This document shows, piece by piece, positions 1 to 9,312 of a stretch of DNA of 42,612 nt. Under the pieces are notes generated by a model that had not been told where the DNA came from, searched no databases, and saw only the letters and a program-made list of their open reading frames with translations. The position numbers and the translations under genes are program-made. This DNA is from Campylobacter troglodytis (GTDB lineage Bacteria > Campylobacterota > Campylobacteria > Campylobacterales > Campylobacteraceae), in assembly GCF_006864425.1 (NCBI RefSeq), contig NZ_QHLI01000023.1:1-42612 (forward strand). The letters are read 5' to 3'. Positions within the stretch are counted from its first letter, which is position 1. Every line of letters begins with the position of its first letter.

Positions 1-356
1 GCGTTATAATCGAAAAAATTAGCCAAAATGAATTTAGCATTGACATAATGCCTTTGAATTCTTATGAAAAATTTATAACTGATAATGCAGAATAAAATGC
101 AAAGCGTTTGAAATACGCACAAAATCCACACACACATATTGATTTTGTCATTTATCATAAAATGGATAAAAAGCCACTTTTAGCCATAGAAATTGACGGC
201 TTTGCCTTTCACAACGAAAGCACTACGCAAACAAAACGAGACGAGCTAAAAAACAAAATTTTAGCAAAATTCAACTTCCCGCTTTTAAGGCTTAATACCA
301 CGCAAAGTGGGGAAGAAAAACGCATAATACAAGCTCTAAGACAAATACTTTCATAA
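1..356 (+). pseudogene. C-terminal fragment of a DUF2726-like (PD-(D/E)XK-type) protein, with in-frame stop
   Basis: One reading frame runs in from the left window edge and stops at TAA (93-95). The same frame resumes and continues to 356 with a conserved-looking segment: HIDFVIY, then LLAIEIDGFAFH, then KRDELKNKIL and PLLRLNTTQSGEEKRI. This D...E-x-D / RDxxKN / PLLRL pattern is the DUF2726 signature, a nuclease-fold tail found on some helicase-like and stand-alone proteins. The resumed ORF can only start at TTG (108) or the ATG at 163, neither with a good Shine-Dalgarno. I infer the 3' end of a larger gene broken by a nonsense mutation; a short separate gene is the alternative. Length and identity of the upstream part are outside the window. 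Confidence 0.5.
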
Positions 357-370
357 TAAAGCATAATAAA

Positions 371-379
371 TGCTATAAT
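371..379 (+). promoter_or_regulatory. Extended -10 promoter for kgtP
   Basis: TGC-TATAAT, a typical Campylobacter extended -10 box without a clear -35. It lies about 40 bp before the kgtP ATG; AAAAAGG at 404-410 is the likely ribosome binding site. Confidence 0.6.
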
Positions 380-420
380 TTCAAAGCTTTTTAAATTTAA
401 AACAAAAAGGACAAACACAA

Positions 421-1692
421 ATGCAAGAAGCAATCAACGCAAATTTAAGCAGACAAAAGAGGGTATCCTCGGTAATTGCTGCAAGTAGTGGGAATTTAGT
501 AGAGTGGTTTGACTTTTATATTTACGGCTTTGCGGCTGTGTATTTTGCCTCAAATTTCTCAAACGCCACCTCGACACTCATCCAGCAAATCGAGGTCTTT
601 GCCGTCTTTGCGGCAGGCTTTTTGATGCTACCCATTGGCAGCATTATCTTTGGACGCATAGCCGATATGAAAAGCCGCAAGCAGGCTATGGTAAGCTCTA
701 TTGTCTTTATGGCACTTGGCTCTTTCATCATAGCCTTTTTGCCAGATAAGCACTCCATAGGCGATACAGCCATAGTGCTTTTATTACTTGCTAGAATCTT
801 ACAAGGCATAGCCGTTGGAGGCGAATTTGGCATAGTAGCAACCTATCTTAGCGAGATAGCCCCACAAGGAAAAAGAGGCTTTGTATCAAGCTTTCAATAC
901 GCTACCATCATAGGAGGACAACTTCTTGCCGTGGCTAGCATAAGCCTTTTGTTTTTATTCATCGATGAAACGCAGATGCAAGAGTATGGCTGGAGGATTT
1001 TATTTTTCACAGGTGGGGTTTTGGCACTTTTAAGCTTGCTTGTGCGAGTGTTTATGAGCGATGATTCAAGCGAGGTTTTGAAAAACTACGCAGACAGGGG
1101 CAGCTTTAAAGCCTTGTTTAAGTCCTACAAAGCCCTTTTAATCGTCACCGGTGTAACGGCGGGTTGTACCATAGGCTTTTACACCTTCACTGTGTATCCA
1201 AAGGTCTTTATGATAAATAACGGGGTTGATACAGTGGTAGCAAACAACATAATGCTAGGGTCCTTATTTATACTCTGCCTTGCCATACCCTTCATAGGTG
1301 CTTTAAGCGACAAGATAGGCTTTAAAATCTCCCTTTTCATCTATCTTGGCTTTTGTGTGCTTTGTGCTTATCCGCTTTTTAGGGTGCTTGCAAATGCTGA
1401 GAGTGTGTGGGCTTTGTTTGGCATTTGTGCCTTGATGTGCTTTATGCTTGGCTTTTACACGGCTGTGGCTGCCATCTCTAAGACCTCGCTCTTTCCGCCT
1501 CAAATTCGTGCCCTTGGCGCTGGGCTTGGGTGTATGATAAGCGTTGGGCTTTTTGGAGGAAGTGTGAATTATGTAGCCTTGCAGTTTAAGGCTTGGGGTG
1601 TTGAGTGGGGATTTTTTGTGTATTTTGCTGTGGTGGCTGTCATTTCTTTAATTTGCACTGCTTTGATACCAAAGCAAAGGGAGCTTGACTAG
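421..1692 (+). CDS. kgtP: Alpha-ketoglutarate/proton symporter, MFS metabolite:H+ symporter family
   Basis: Inner-membrane MFS carrier of 423 residues with about 12 hydrophobic segments. The N-terminus has the MHS-family signature GNLVEWFDFYIYG (residues about 24-36), the loop 2-3 MFS motif GRIADMKSRKQAM (about 78-90) and RILQGIAVGGEFG (about 125-137) in helix 4. These fit KgtP-type dicarboxylate/2-oxoglutarate importers, the known Campylobacter member being kgtP. Members of this family also carry proline, citrate or shikimate, so the substrate is inferred. It starts at ATG 421, behind AAAAAGG and an extended -10 box, and appears monocistronic: the next 1 kb holds only an IS relic. Full length, no defects seen. 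Confidence 0.85.
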   Translation: MQEAINANLSRQKRVSSVIAASSGNLVEWFDFYIYGFAAVYFASNFSNATSTLIQQIEVFAVFAAGFLMLPIGSIIFGRIADMKSRKQAMVSSIVFMALGSFIIAFLPDKHSIGDTAIVLLLLARILQGIAVGGEFGIVATYLSEIAPQGKRGFVSSFQYATIIGGQLLAVASISLLFLFIDETQMQEYGWRILFFTGGVLALLSLLVRVFMSDDSSEVLKNYADRGSFKALFKSYKALLIVTGVTAGCTIGFYTFTVYPKVFMINNGVDTVVANNIMLGSLFILCLAIPFIGALSDKIGFKISLFIYLGFCVLCAYPLFRVLANAESVWALFGICALMCFMLGFYTAVAAISKTSLFPPQIRALGAGLGCMISVGLFGGSVNYVALQFKAWGVEWGFFVYFAVVAVISLICTALIPKQRELD

Positions 1693-2106
1693 GGCTTAGT
1701 GAGTTTAACTCAGTAAAGACTAAGTGTTTAGGCTTGGTTTATGAATTTTTAAATTAATTTTTAACAGTTTAAAATGTCTCGAGCCTTAATTTTTAACCGT
1801 GCTTGAATTTAAAGAACTCATAATGCTTTTGGCTCAATTAAACCTAAACCAAATTGAAAGGTTCTTAAGTTATGCTTGTGCCTATGAAAAAACAAATACA
1901 TAATTCATTCCCAAATTTTGCAGATATAATTTAGGGAAATTTTGAAGTATTTCGCCCTTGATTTAGAGGCGAAAAAACGCTCTACTTTGTCAAATGCCTC
2001 ATCAAAGTTTGTGTAAAATTTTCAAAGAAATTCGCATTTTAACCCTTAAAGAGTGTGAGAAACTTTCTAAAATGAGTGGCGAGATTGAAGTTGATGAGAG
2101 TTATTT

Positions 2107-2143
2107 TTTACAATGCTAGGCTCGTAACTGCGAGCAGAATAGG
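2107..2143 (+). repeat. Short insert H in the IS relic, after the VDESYF codons
   Basis: Interrupts the transposase between TAT-TTT (SYF) and GGC (G). It contains ACAATGCTAGGCTCG and TAACTGCGAGCAGAATA, recognisably related to the inserts in the other relics. Confidence 0.55.
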
Positions 2144-2185
2144 CAAAAAAGGGTGCGTGGAAGGCGTGGGAGCTGGTCGCAAAAG

Positions 2186-2225
2186 TTTTTACTTCGTTAA
2201 GCCTCTTGTAACTGAGTAGTAGAAG
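2186..2225 (+). repeat. Short insert I in the IS relic, at a deletion junction
   Basis: Begins TTTTTACTTCGTTAAGCC and ends TGTAACTGAGTAGTAGAAG. It joins the basic K/R segment of the transposase directly to FAKFRL, so about 100 codons are missing at this point. Confidence 0.55.
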
Positions 2226-2388
2226 TTTGCGAAATTTAGACTTGCTAAATTTAAGGGCTAAAAAAGAAAATTTTATCCTTCATTTAAAAGAAACAGAATT
2301 TATCTATAATACGAAAATTCAAGGTCAAGATTTGTATAAAATCTTATTAAAAATGATAAGAGAAAATCTGCTTAAGTTGTCTTGAGCC

Positions 2389-2768
2389 TACTTTTTTTTG
2401 AAAATACTAAGCCCCCTAACTTGAATTTAAAAAGCCTGAATTTAAGCCTTCAAAGCCTTTTTCCCTTGCATACTTTAAGCAAAGAACTTGACAGTTTATT
2501 TTCAAAACTTGCTTACTAAAACTAAATTTGCAAAGCTACATTTAGCTTATAAAAACTCAATGCTTAAAGCATCTAAGTTTTGCGAACAAAGGAATTTGTT
2601 GTTATTTTGATTTAAGTTAGCTTACATAAAAGGCTTTAATTTTAGAACTAGCCTTTAAAAATCCCTTAAATTCAAGCTAAAAACCTTAATTTATAAGCCC
2701 AATAAAGCAAGATCTATGCTTTTAACTTTATTATGCTAGAATTTGCCTAAAATTTAAGGAATTAAGAT
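2389..2768. other. Intergenic AT-rich stretch with the zupT promoter
   Basis: No gene seen. It holds a T9 run just after the IS relic, several GAATTT/AAATTC words, and near its end a likely extended -10 (TGC-TAGAAT, 2734-2742) for zupT. Confidence 0.4.
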
Positions 2769-3602
2769 ATGGATCTAGCTTTTAATCAAGTTCTCATAGC
2801 CTTTTTACTTGCTAGCTTTGCAGGACTTAGCACTAGCTTTGGTGCTATAATCGCATTTTTTTCTAAGAGTGATAATTTCAAAATCCTTTCCATAGGGCTT
2901 GGCTTTTCGGCTGGGGTGATGATTTATATCTCTTTTATGGAGATTTTGCCTGATGCCTTTGAGAATTTTTCAAAAATGTATGATAATTTTTGGGGAGAGT
3001 TGTTGGGTATATTTTGCTTTTTTGTTGGCATTGTTCTTTGTGCCTTGGTTGATAAGTTTGTGCCAGAAGACTTAGACAAGCAAAGGCAGACTGAATATGA
3101 GGAGCTTAAAAACCTAGATGAAGAGCCTAATCTTCAAAATCAAAGTATGCTAAAAAGAGCAGGAATTTTAACCGCTGTTGTCATAGCCATTCATAATTTC
3201 CCAGAGGGCTTTGCCACCTTTGTTTCAGCCCTTGATAATCTTTCCTTTGGAGTAGCCATAGCCATAGCCATAGCAATTCACAATATCCCAGAGGGTATGG
3301 CTGTGTCCTTGCCCATTTATCACGCAACAGGCAACAAAAAAAAGGCCTTTGTATACTCTGCACTTTCAGGGCTTACCGAGCCTTTGGGTGCCTTGCTAGG
3401 AGCTCTTTTTCTTTTGCCCTTTATAAATGAGTTTGTGTTAGCAACTGTTTTTGCTGTCATAGCTGGAATAATGGTGTATATATCCTTTGATGAGCTTTTA
3501 CCTGCTGCTAGGGTTTATGGAGAGGCGCATCATTGCTTGTATGGCTTACTTTCTGGTATGGGCGTGATGGCTTTAAGCCTTGCTATGCTTCATCATTTTT
3601 AG
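2769..3602 (+). CDS. zupT: ZIP-family zinc transporter
   Basis: Inner-membrane metal importer of 277 residues, typical of bacterial ZupT, which takes up Zn2+ and often Fe2+/Mn2+. The two metal-site signatures are visible: HNFPEG (about 142-147) and HNIPEG (about 169-174) in the fourth and fifth membrane helices, plus an acidic cytoplasmic loop (about 100-125) that replaces the His-rich loop of other ZIP proteins. ATG 2769 has AAGGA at 2756-2760 and an extended -10 at 2734-2742. It is isolated, with an IS relic upstream and 0.8 kb of empty DNA downstream. Family assignment is firm; metal preference is inferred. No metal-sensor site was recognised upstream. Confidence 0.88.
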   Translation: MDLAFNQVLIAFLLASFAGLSTSFGAIIAFFSKSDNFKILSIGLGFSAGVMIYISFMEILPDAFENFSKMYDNFWGELLGIFCFFVGIVLCALVDKFVPEDLDKQRQTEYEELKNLDEEPNLQNQSMLKRAGILTAVVIAIHNFPEGFATFVSALDNLSFGVAIAIAIAIHNIPEGMAVSLPIYHATGNKKKAFVYSALSGLTEPLGALLGALFLLPFINEFVLATVFAVIAGIMVYISFDELLPAARVYGEAHHCLYGLLSGMGVMALSLAMLHHF

Positions 3603-4421
3603 AGCTTATCCTTGCAAGAGAGTTTTTTGAATTCTTTGATATAAAAAGCATTGAGTTTTTTAAATTCATCAAAGCGAAGTATAAACATTACTTTGCCGAT
3701 CTTACTCTTAAAAATTTGCAAGAGTTTTCAAAAGGATCTTTTTTGCAAACAAGCATTAAATTTTGCATATTTTAGACTGGGCTATCTCAAAGCCTAGCTT
3801 TTAAAAAACGCAATCTCTTCGCTAAAACAAAATTTCTTCTGTAAAAACCTAGTTTCTCCTGCAAAACGAAATTCTTCGCTAAAACACAGCTTCTTTAAAC
3901 AAGCTTATTTAGAGCTTATTTTGCCTTGAATTTTAACTTGACTTATTGTTTTAAAACAGATACACTCAAAATTAAGTTTCTAAAAGGAGTACAAAATGTT
4001 TAAATGCCTTTTCATTTTAAACCTTAATCTTCGCATAGAAGCCTTTAACAAAGTTTCTTACAAGTGCTACTAAGTCCTCTTAGCCCTTAAAAAGCGGTTT
4101 TAGATCTATCTTATATACTTTTGTCTTTGTCTAGGTTTATGTCAGAAAAATTCAGCAAAGTGCAATTAAAAGCATAAATTCAAAGCTATTTAAATTCAAG
4201 CTAAATGACAGCCTTGCAAAAATTCTTTATAAGACAAATGCTTATTGCTAAGCTTAGATCTTACTTAAAACCTGCTTTGAATTTTATCAATACAAATTCA
4301 AGGTCTAACTTCCTTTTAAGCCTTTAATTCTTTTTCAAAAGAGCTTTAGCCCTTATGTTTGCTTAAAAATTGGCTTAAAAGTAAGATTTTAAACAAGTTT
4401 AAATAAAAATAAGGATTAAAA
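3603..4421. other. Gene-poor intergenic region
   Basis: About 820 bp of AT-rich sequence with many GAATTT/AAATTC words and no credible ORF. A short out-of-frame ORF running off the end of zupT (to 3775) has no start signal or recognisable domain. AAGGA at 4411-4415 is the ribosome binding site of the next gene. Confidence 0.4.
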
Positions 4422-5732
4422 ATGACACTTTATCAAAACACAAATTTTTGGCATCTTTGTAAGAAATACATCTTTCCAAACGCCATTTCAGCGGCGTTTT
4501 TCTCAGCTTATATGGTGATAGACGGCATCATAGTTGGGAGATTTCTAGGTAGCGAGGCTCTGGCAGCAATGGGGCTTGTGATGCCATTTGTGATGATGAG
4601 CTTTGCCCTAGCGGATATGATAGCCATAGGCTCATCCGTGCAAATCTCACTGCGTTTGGGCGAGGGCAGGTTAAAAGAGGCAAGAGAGCTTTTTTCAGCT
4701 TGCGTTTGTTTAATAGTGGGGGTTTCGTGCGTTTTAGGGCTTTTGGCTTATTTTGGAGTGGAGCTTTTCTTGGGTTTTATGGAGGCTCCGACTGCTGTGG
4801 AAACCTTGTGCGTGGAGTATTCAAGGGTTTTGGCTTTGTTTATGCCAATCATAACGCTATCTTACGCCCTTGATAATTACTTGCGTATTTGTGAAAAGGG
4901 CGTTTATAATATGTTTGTAGGCATTATTACCGTTGTAAGCAATGTTTGCCTAATGTATCTTTTTGTCGCACTGCTTGAATTTAATCTTTTCGGGGCAGCA
5001 CTCGCTCTTTGCTTGGGGCTTAGCACAGGCACGATTTTAAGCCTTTTGCCCTTTTTTAGAGAAAATTTGGTGCTGAAATTTTGCCCGCCAAAGCTCACGC
5101 TGTCAAGGCTAGGAAACATTTTATATAATGGTAGCTCTGAATTTTTAAGCTCTATCTCAGGCTCGCTTTTTTTAATTTTTGCAAACTCCGTGCTTTTAAA
5201 GCTTAGTGGTTCGCTCGGTGTGGCGGCTTTTTCTGCGATTTTATACATTGATGGCTTTATCATTTCGGCTATAATGTCCTTTAATTCGTCCTTGCAGCCC
5301 ATTTTGAGCTATTTTTTCGCTCAAAAAAATCGCACCAAAATCAAGCTAATTTTGCGTTATTTACTTTACATAAACGCCGTTTTCTCACTGTTTGTTTTTG
5401 TGATTTTGGCACTTTTTAGAGAGCAAATTTCAGGCTTTTTTGGCAAGGACATTGAATTCATTGCCTTTGTGAGCTTTGCATTATTACTTTATAATTTTAA
5501 TTATCTAGTAGCTTGGTTTAATGTGCTTGTAAGTGCCATTTTAACGGCATTTAACAAGCCCACAAGCTCTATGATTTTAAGCCTAGCAAATAGCCTTATC
5601 ATTCCGCTTTTCTTTTTGTTTTTAATGAGTTCGTATCTTGGCACAAAGGGCGTATTTTTAGCCCCCTTTTGTGCCGAGCTTGTAATTTTATTTTTAAGTG
5701 CGTCTTTGCTTAAAAAGAGCTTGAATTTTTAG
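4422..5732 (+). CDS. MATE-family multidrug/Na+ (or H+) antiporter
   Basis: Integral inner-membrane protein of 436 residues with about 12 hydrophobic segments in two halves, as in the MATE family of cation-coupled exporters. The first half contains the typical helix 1-2 pattern MVIDGIIVGRFLGSEALAAMG (residues about 26-46), close to the MATE consensus for a helix followed by GxxxLAAxxL. The second half repeats the pattern less well. It resembles the MepA/DinF-like side of the family more than NorM, but substrate cannot be read from sequence. ATG 4422 follows AAGGA at a good distance. No regulator is adjacent; the gene stands alone between two large intergenic stretches. Confidence 0.8.
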   Translation: MTLYQNTNFWHLCKKYIFPNAISAAFFSAYMVIDGIIVGRFLGSEALAAMGLVMPFVMMSFALADMIAIGSSVQISLRLGEGRLKEARELFSACVCLIVGVSCVLGLLAYFGVELFLGFMEAPTAVETLCVEYSRVLALFMPIITLSYALDNYLRICEKGVYNMFVGIITVVSNVCLMYLFVALLEFNLFGAALALCLGLSTGTILSLLPFFRENLVLKFCPPKLTLSRLGNILYNGSSEFLSSISGSLFLIFANSVLLKLSGSLGVAAFSAILYIDGFIISAIMSFNSSLQPILSYFFAQKNRTKIKLILRYLLYINAVFSLFVFVILALFREQISGFFGKDIEFIAFVSFALLLYNFNYLVAWFNVLVSAILTAFNKPTSSMILSLANSLIIPLFFLFLMSSYLGTKGVFLAPFCAELVILFLSASLLKKSLNF

Positions 5733-6325
5733 GCATTTTTTGGACTTTGAAAGGCTGAATTTATGGCTTTTTGAGCTATGAGATATTTTTGAATTTATCT
5801 AAGGTGGGATTTTGTGTTATCTTTTTAAAAAAGTTAAAATTTGTGAAGTTTAAAGAGGAAATTAACAGTTTTTAATATGAAAATTCACAAAAGGCACTCA
5901 AAGCTAAAATTCAAGCCTTTGTTTGATTTTAGCTTAAAAAATTCAAGGCAGATAAGAAATACAAGCTACTACAAAGAGCATACAAGCTTTTAGCAAAGCA
6001 AACTCAAGCAAAATTCGTCCTCTGTTTTTAGTAAGCTAGACACCAACGAATTCAATCAAAGTTAGAATTCACAAAGGCATTACAAACTCACACCATATCA
6101 AATTCACAAGCAAGGTTAAATTCAAACAAAGCTCAAAGCTTTGCTAAATATAGCTCATCCGCACAAAGCTAACTAAATGAAACTAACAAGACTTTAAAGC
6201 CTTGCATAGTGTCTTTGTGTAAATTGCGAAGCGAAAAAAGCCTACAAAAACTAAAATTCACAAAGGCACTAAAAATTTAATAAAACAAACACTACAAGGA
6301 CACAATTTTGCTAAAAATTCCTAGC
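5733..6325. other. Gene-poor intergenic region
   Basis: About 590 bp, AT-rich, between convergent genes (MATE exporter and chemoreceptor). It contains many AAATTC(A)-type words such as AAATTCAAG and AAATTCACAAAGGCA. No ORF, tRNA or clear terminator was recognised. Confidence 0.4.
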
Positions 6326-7633
6326 CTAATCCTTATCCAGCATATCCTCCATTAGCTTAAAGAATTTAACGCTTTGCTCTTCCATAGCCTTAAAGCTCTC
6401 GCATACTTCTTCAAGATCCTTCTTGCTTCTTATCCTTTCTATGCCCTGAGCTGCTAGCTCATGCACTGTGCCATGCACAGCTTTAAGCTCAGCATACAAA
6501 GGATCCTTCTCATACCTAGCCTTGCCCTCATCTTCCATCCAAGAGGAGAAGTTACAGTCTGTTGTAAGCTGGGTGCTTTTTTTCTTGCTTTGTGCTAGAT
6601 TATAAGCATCATCTTTAAAGATGATATGATCAACCATAAACAAGTTTCCATTGATCTGCCTTGCTACTCTAGATAGGATCTTAGCCCTTTCATTAGACCT
6701 TATAGACAACTCTTTTAGCATCTCATTTAGCTGGTTTATGTGGGTATTTGCCTCGCTCATTGAGGAGCTCATATTTTCTGAGTTTTGCAAGATCGAGCCA
6801 CTATTTTCTTGCAAGACAGAGATATTTGTTCTTATGTCATTTGTAGCCTTTTGAGTTCTTTCAGCTAGCTTTCTAACCTCATCAGCTACCACAGCAAAGC
6901 CGCGTCCGTGCTCACCAGCCCTTGCTGCTTCTATGGCTGCATTTAGTGCCAAAAGATTTGTTTGCTCGCTTATGTCTTTGATAAGATCAATTATGGAGTT
7001 TATATCCCCACTTTGCCTTGCTAGGTTATCACAAGCTGAGCGGTTTGATTCTATAAGCACATTTAGCTCCTCAAAGGAGTGCAAGACAGACTGGGTTTGA
7101 TCGGCTTGTTTTGATATATTTTGTGCTACTGTTTTTCCCTTATCTGCTATGTCGTTAAGTACTTCGGTTGATTTATTAAAGCTTCCTTGTAGATGAACTA
7201 GCTGCTTTTTGTTATCATCTATCTCATCCAAGGTTGTCGTGAGGTGCTCTTTTATACGCATTTCTTTGGCTTCATAGATCTGATCCACTGCTTCGTTTAC
7301 TTTATTAGCAACAAAGATCACATTTGGGTAAAAGCCCTCTGTTAGTATCCTTCTTCTAACCAAACTATCAGAAGCAGCAGCTGTGAAAACCACCCTACAC
7401 TCAATGGCAAAGCTTTGATAATGATCAACTAGCTTGTTAATGCCACGTGCTATATGATCTATGTTTGCTTGCCCTAAATTTGTGGCCCTTAAATTAAAGA
7501 TGCCCTTATTTACTTGGCGAATTAGATCTAAGACCTCATCTACTCTTTTGTTAAGCCTTGCGAATTTAGTATAAAAGATGAAGGCTAAAATCGCACTTAA
7601 AACAAAAAGCACAGCAAAGATAATGGTAAGCAT
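6326..7633 (-). CDS. Methyl-accepting chemotaxis protein with C-terminal zinc-binding CZB domain (CetA-like position)
   Basis: Chemoreceptor of 435 residues. Residues about 3-21 form a single membrane anchor; there is no periplasmic ligand domain. A helical linker leads to the MCP signalling hairpin, whose tip is at about 225-260 ([21 protein letters not shown], then [15 protein letters not shown]). The C-terminus fits the CZB zinc-binding domain: His336, Cys360 in the DCNFSSW motif, and His387/His391 in VHGTVH. CZB receptors respond to zinc, pH or hypochlorite in related bacteria. Its location just downstream of a CetB-like PAS protein on the same strand suggests the CetA/CetB energy-taxis pair, but a 440-bp gap separates them. 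ATG 7633 follows AAAAGGAG. Confidence 0.8.
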   Translation of the reverse strand: MLTIIFAVLFVLSAILAFIFYTKFARLNKRVDEVLDLIRQVNKGIFNLRATNLGQANIDHIARGINKLVDHYQSFAIECRVVFTAAASDSLVRRRILTEGFYPNVIFVANKVNEAVDQIYEAKEMRIKEHLTTTLDEIDDNKKQLVHLQGSFNKSTEVLNDIADKGKTVAQNISKQADQTQSVLHSFEELNVLIESNRSACDNLARQSGDINSIIDLIKDISEQTNLLALNAAIEAARAGEHGRGFAVVADEVRKLAERTQKATNDIRTNISVLQENSGSILQNSENMSSSMSEANTHINQLNEMLKELSIRSNERAKILSRVARQINGNLFMVDHIIFKDDAYNLAQSKKKSTQLTTDCNFSSWMEDEGKARYEKDPLYAELKAVHGTVHELAAQGIERIRSKKDLEEVCESFKAMEEQSVKFFKLMEDMLDKD

Positions 7634-8120
7634 AAAAACTCCTTTTGATCCTTAGGATCTTAGTTTGAATTTAAGCAAGGGCTTAGCTTTTTTTAAAAGC
7701 ATTTATGGCTATTTGTCTTAGCTTGTGCTAAGTGCCTTAGATCTTGTCTTATAAACTTGCACTAAAGAACTCAGCTTTAAAAGCTCTTTTAGCTTTTGCC
7801 TTCAAATGTGCTGAGCTACCATATGATTTTATAGGTTTGCAAAAGGTAGCACAAGCTTCATATGACAAAGATTGCTAAGATAAAACTTAAAGCAAAGCCT
7901 TAAAATTAAAGGCTTAAAAAACTTGTTGTTTTAAAAGCTGGGCTTTTAACTTAGCTCTAAACTGTCAAAAGCCAAATAAGCTTAAAAAAGCTAAATTCAA
8001 CTTGACTAACTTTACTCCCTTAAAGCTTAAATTCAAAATTTTAATTTTAGCTTAAAATGTTTAACAGTTCTTAAATTTAAAAACCCTTTAAAAACCATCA
8101 CAAAAAGCACTTTGGCTAAT

Positions 8121-8678
8121 TTAGCCTGTCTTGGCTGATCTAACCACATCTCTGATCCCACAAATGCACTCTACCTCTGGTACTTGTAAGCAAAAGGCTG
8201 CATCTGTCATAGAGGCGTTTTGATAATCAGCCATATAGGCTTTAATAAATTTAAAGCCAGCCTCTACTCCTCCATTTGCCTCTGCCTTTAAAAGCTCTGG
8301 GTAAAACTGCTTTGCAAAATAAACTCCATCTTCGCTTGGTCTTCTTCTAACTGAGGTATAAGCTAAAAGCTTTCCCTCACCTGAGTAGCTTGGCACCACA
8401 TTTGCAAAGACCCAGTAAAAAGACCCATCCTTTGCCATATTTTTAACAAAGGCATTTACTTCATTTCCTTCTCTTAGTCTATCCCAAAGGTATTTAAAGA
8501 TGGTCTTTGGCATATCAGGATGACGAACTATTGAATGAGGCTTACCAAGAAGCTCTGCTTCTGAATAGCCTGAGATGGCTATAAATTCATCATTACAATA
8601 GCTAATGATGCCTCTTGTATCTGTCTTAGAGACTAAAAAATCTCCAACCTTTCTTTCTATATTAGTAGGTATTGGCAT
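8121..8678 (-). CDS. cetB: Aer/CetB-type PAS sensor for energy taxis
   Basis: Soluble protein of 185 residues. The N-terminal PAS domain closely follows the FAD-binding Aer/CetB pattern: DFLVSKTDTRGIISYCN, then SGYSEAELLGKPHSIVRHPDMP, FKYLWDRLREGN, VKNMAKDGSFYWV and YTSVRRRPS. In C. jejuni CetB senses redox state through FAD and signals through the receptor CetA. The ATG at 8678 is chosen because the Shine-Dalgarno AAAGGAGG lies just upstream; the longer TTG-started frame (8693) would have the ribosome binding site inside its coding region. The C-terminal 60 residues contain a CxC-like pair (VECICG) absent from my recollection of CetB. Upstream is a candidate sigma28 promoter with an A15 spacer. 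Confidence 0.82.
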   Translation of the reverse strand: MPIPTNIERKVGDFLVSKTDTRGIISYCNDEFIAISGYSEAELLGKPHSIVRHPDMPKTIFKYLWDRLREGNEVNAFVKNMAKDGSFYWVFANVVPSYSGEGKLLAYTSVRRRPSEDGVYFAKQFYPELLKAEANGGVEAGFKFIKAYMADYQNASMTDAAFCLQVPEVECICGIRDVVRSAKTG

Positions 8679-8719
8679 AGGGCCTCCTTTCAAATTATTT
8701 TATACCTATATTATATACT

Positions 8720-8747
8720 ATATCGGTTTTTTTTTTTTTTTCTTTTA
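8720..8747 (-). promoter_or_regulatory. Candidate sigma28 promoter of cetB with a homopolymeric A15 spacer
   Basis: Read on the minus strand: TAAA (8747-8744), AG, fifteen A residues (8741-8727), then CCGATAT (8726-8720). TAAA and CCGATAa/t are the -35 and -10 blocks of flagellar sigma28 promoters; the spacer here is 17 nt against 16 in the textbook consensus. Tract length would set the spacing. A sigma70-like TATAAT also lies just downstream. Confidence 0.45.
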
Positions 8748-9312
8748 GCTTAGTTTTGAGCTATCTTAGTCTTTGTGCTTAGATCTTACACAGTAGCAAC
8801 TTTTTAAGTTTATTTTAATATTTTAGCTTGAAGCTTGAATTTTCTTGCCTTTAAAGGGGGCATCATTTAATCTTGGTTTGTTTTAAATTCAAGCTCATTT
8901 ACAAAAATTTTGAGTAAATTTTTTCTTGCTTTTTAAAAAAGCCCTTTGAATTTAAGTTTATTTTAAGCGAAATTTTAAAGCATTGTTGAATTTTTTAACT
9001 TTAAAAATTAAAAATGTGTTAAAATATTTCTTTTTGATGAAATGATAAAACTTAGTCCTTGAATTTTAAAGGTGTTTGTGAAAGCATGCTTTAAATTTAA
9101 AAGGCTTTGGAAGGGCTTGAATTTAAAAATTCTTAAAAGACAAAACCTTGAATTTAGGCTGGATTTGTTAAAGATTTAAATTTAAAGATCTAGCAAAGCC
9201 TTGAATTTCAAAACAAGGGCTTTTAAGTGGCTTGAATTTAAAAACTTTAAATTCAAGGCAACTTATTAAATAGTGTAATTGAAGATTATTAAGGATGATT
9301 TAAGGATGATTT
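8748..9312. other. Intergenic region crowded with CTTGAATTTAA words
   Basis: No gene seen. Between 9061 and 9260 at least six GAATTT/AAATTC words occur, most as CTTGAATTT. At 9231-9257 two form a perfect hairpin: CTTGAATTTAAA, loop AAC, TTTAAATTCAAG. Confidence 0.5.

Larger units (their letters stand above)
1831..2388 (+). mobile_element. Decayed IS1595-type (ISXO2-like) element, transposase internally deleted
   Basis: Bounded by GGCTCAA at 1831 and TTGAGCC ending at 2388. On the plus strand, pieces of an ISXO2-like transposase can be read in the right order: a fragment ending in SGEIEVDESYF (about 2070-2106), a basic RVRGRRG segment (about 2148-2170), then FAKFRLAKFKG and the C-terminal LHLKETEFIYN segment followed by a Lys/Leu-rich tail to 2380. 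The part between the basic segment and FAKFRL is missing. Two copies of a short repeat (2107-2143 and 2186-2225) interrupt the ORF, the second sitting on the deletion junction. No 8-bp target duplication is visible. A 558-bp relic against about 0.9-1 kb for an intact member. Confidence 0.65.

Noticed and set aside
3533-3775. 80-codon ORF running out of zupT
   Set aside because: Begins inside zupT in another frame, no start signal, no recognisable domain.
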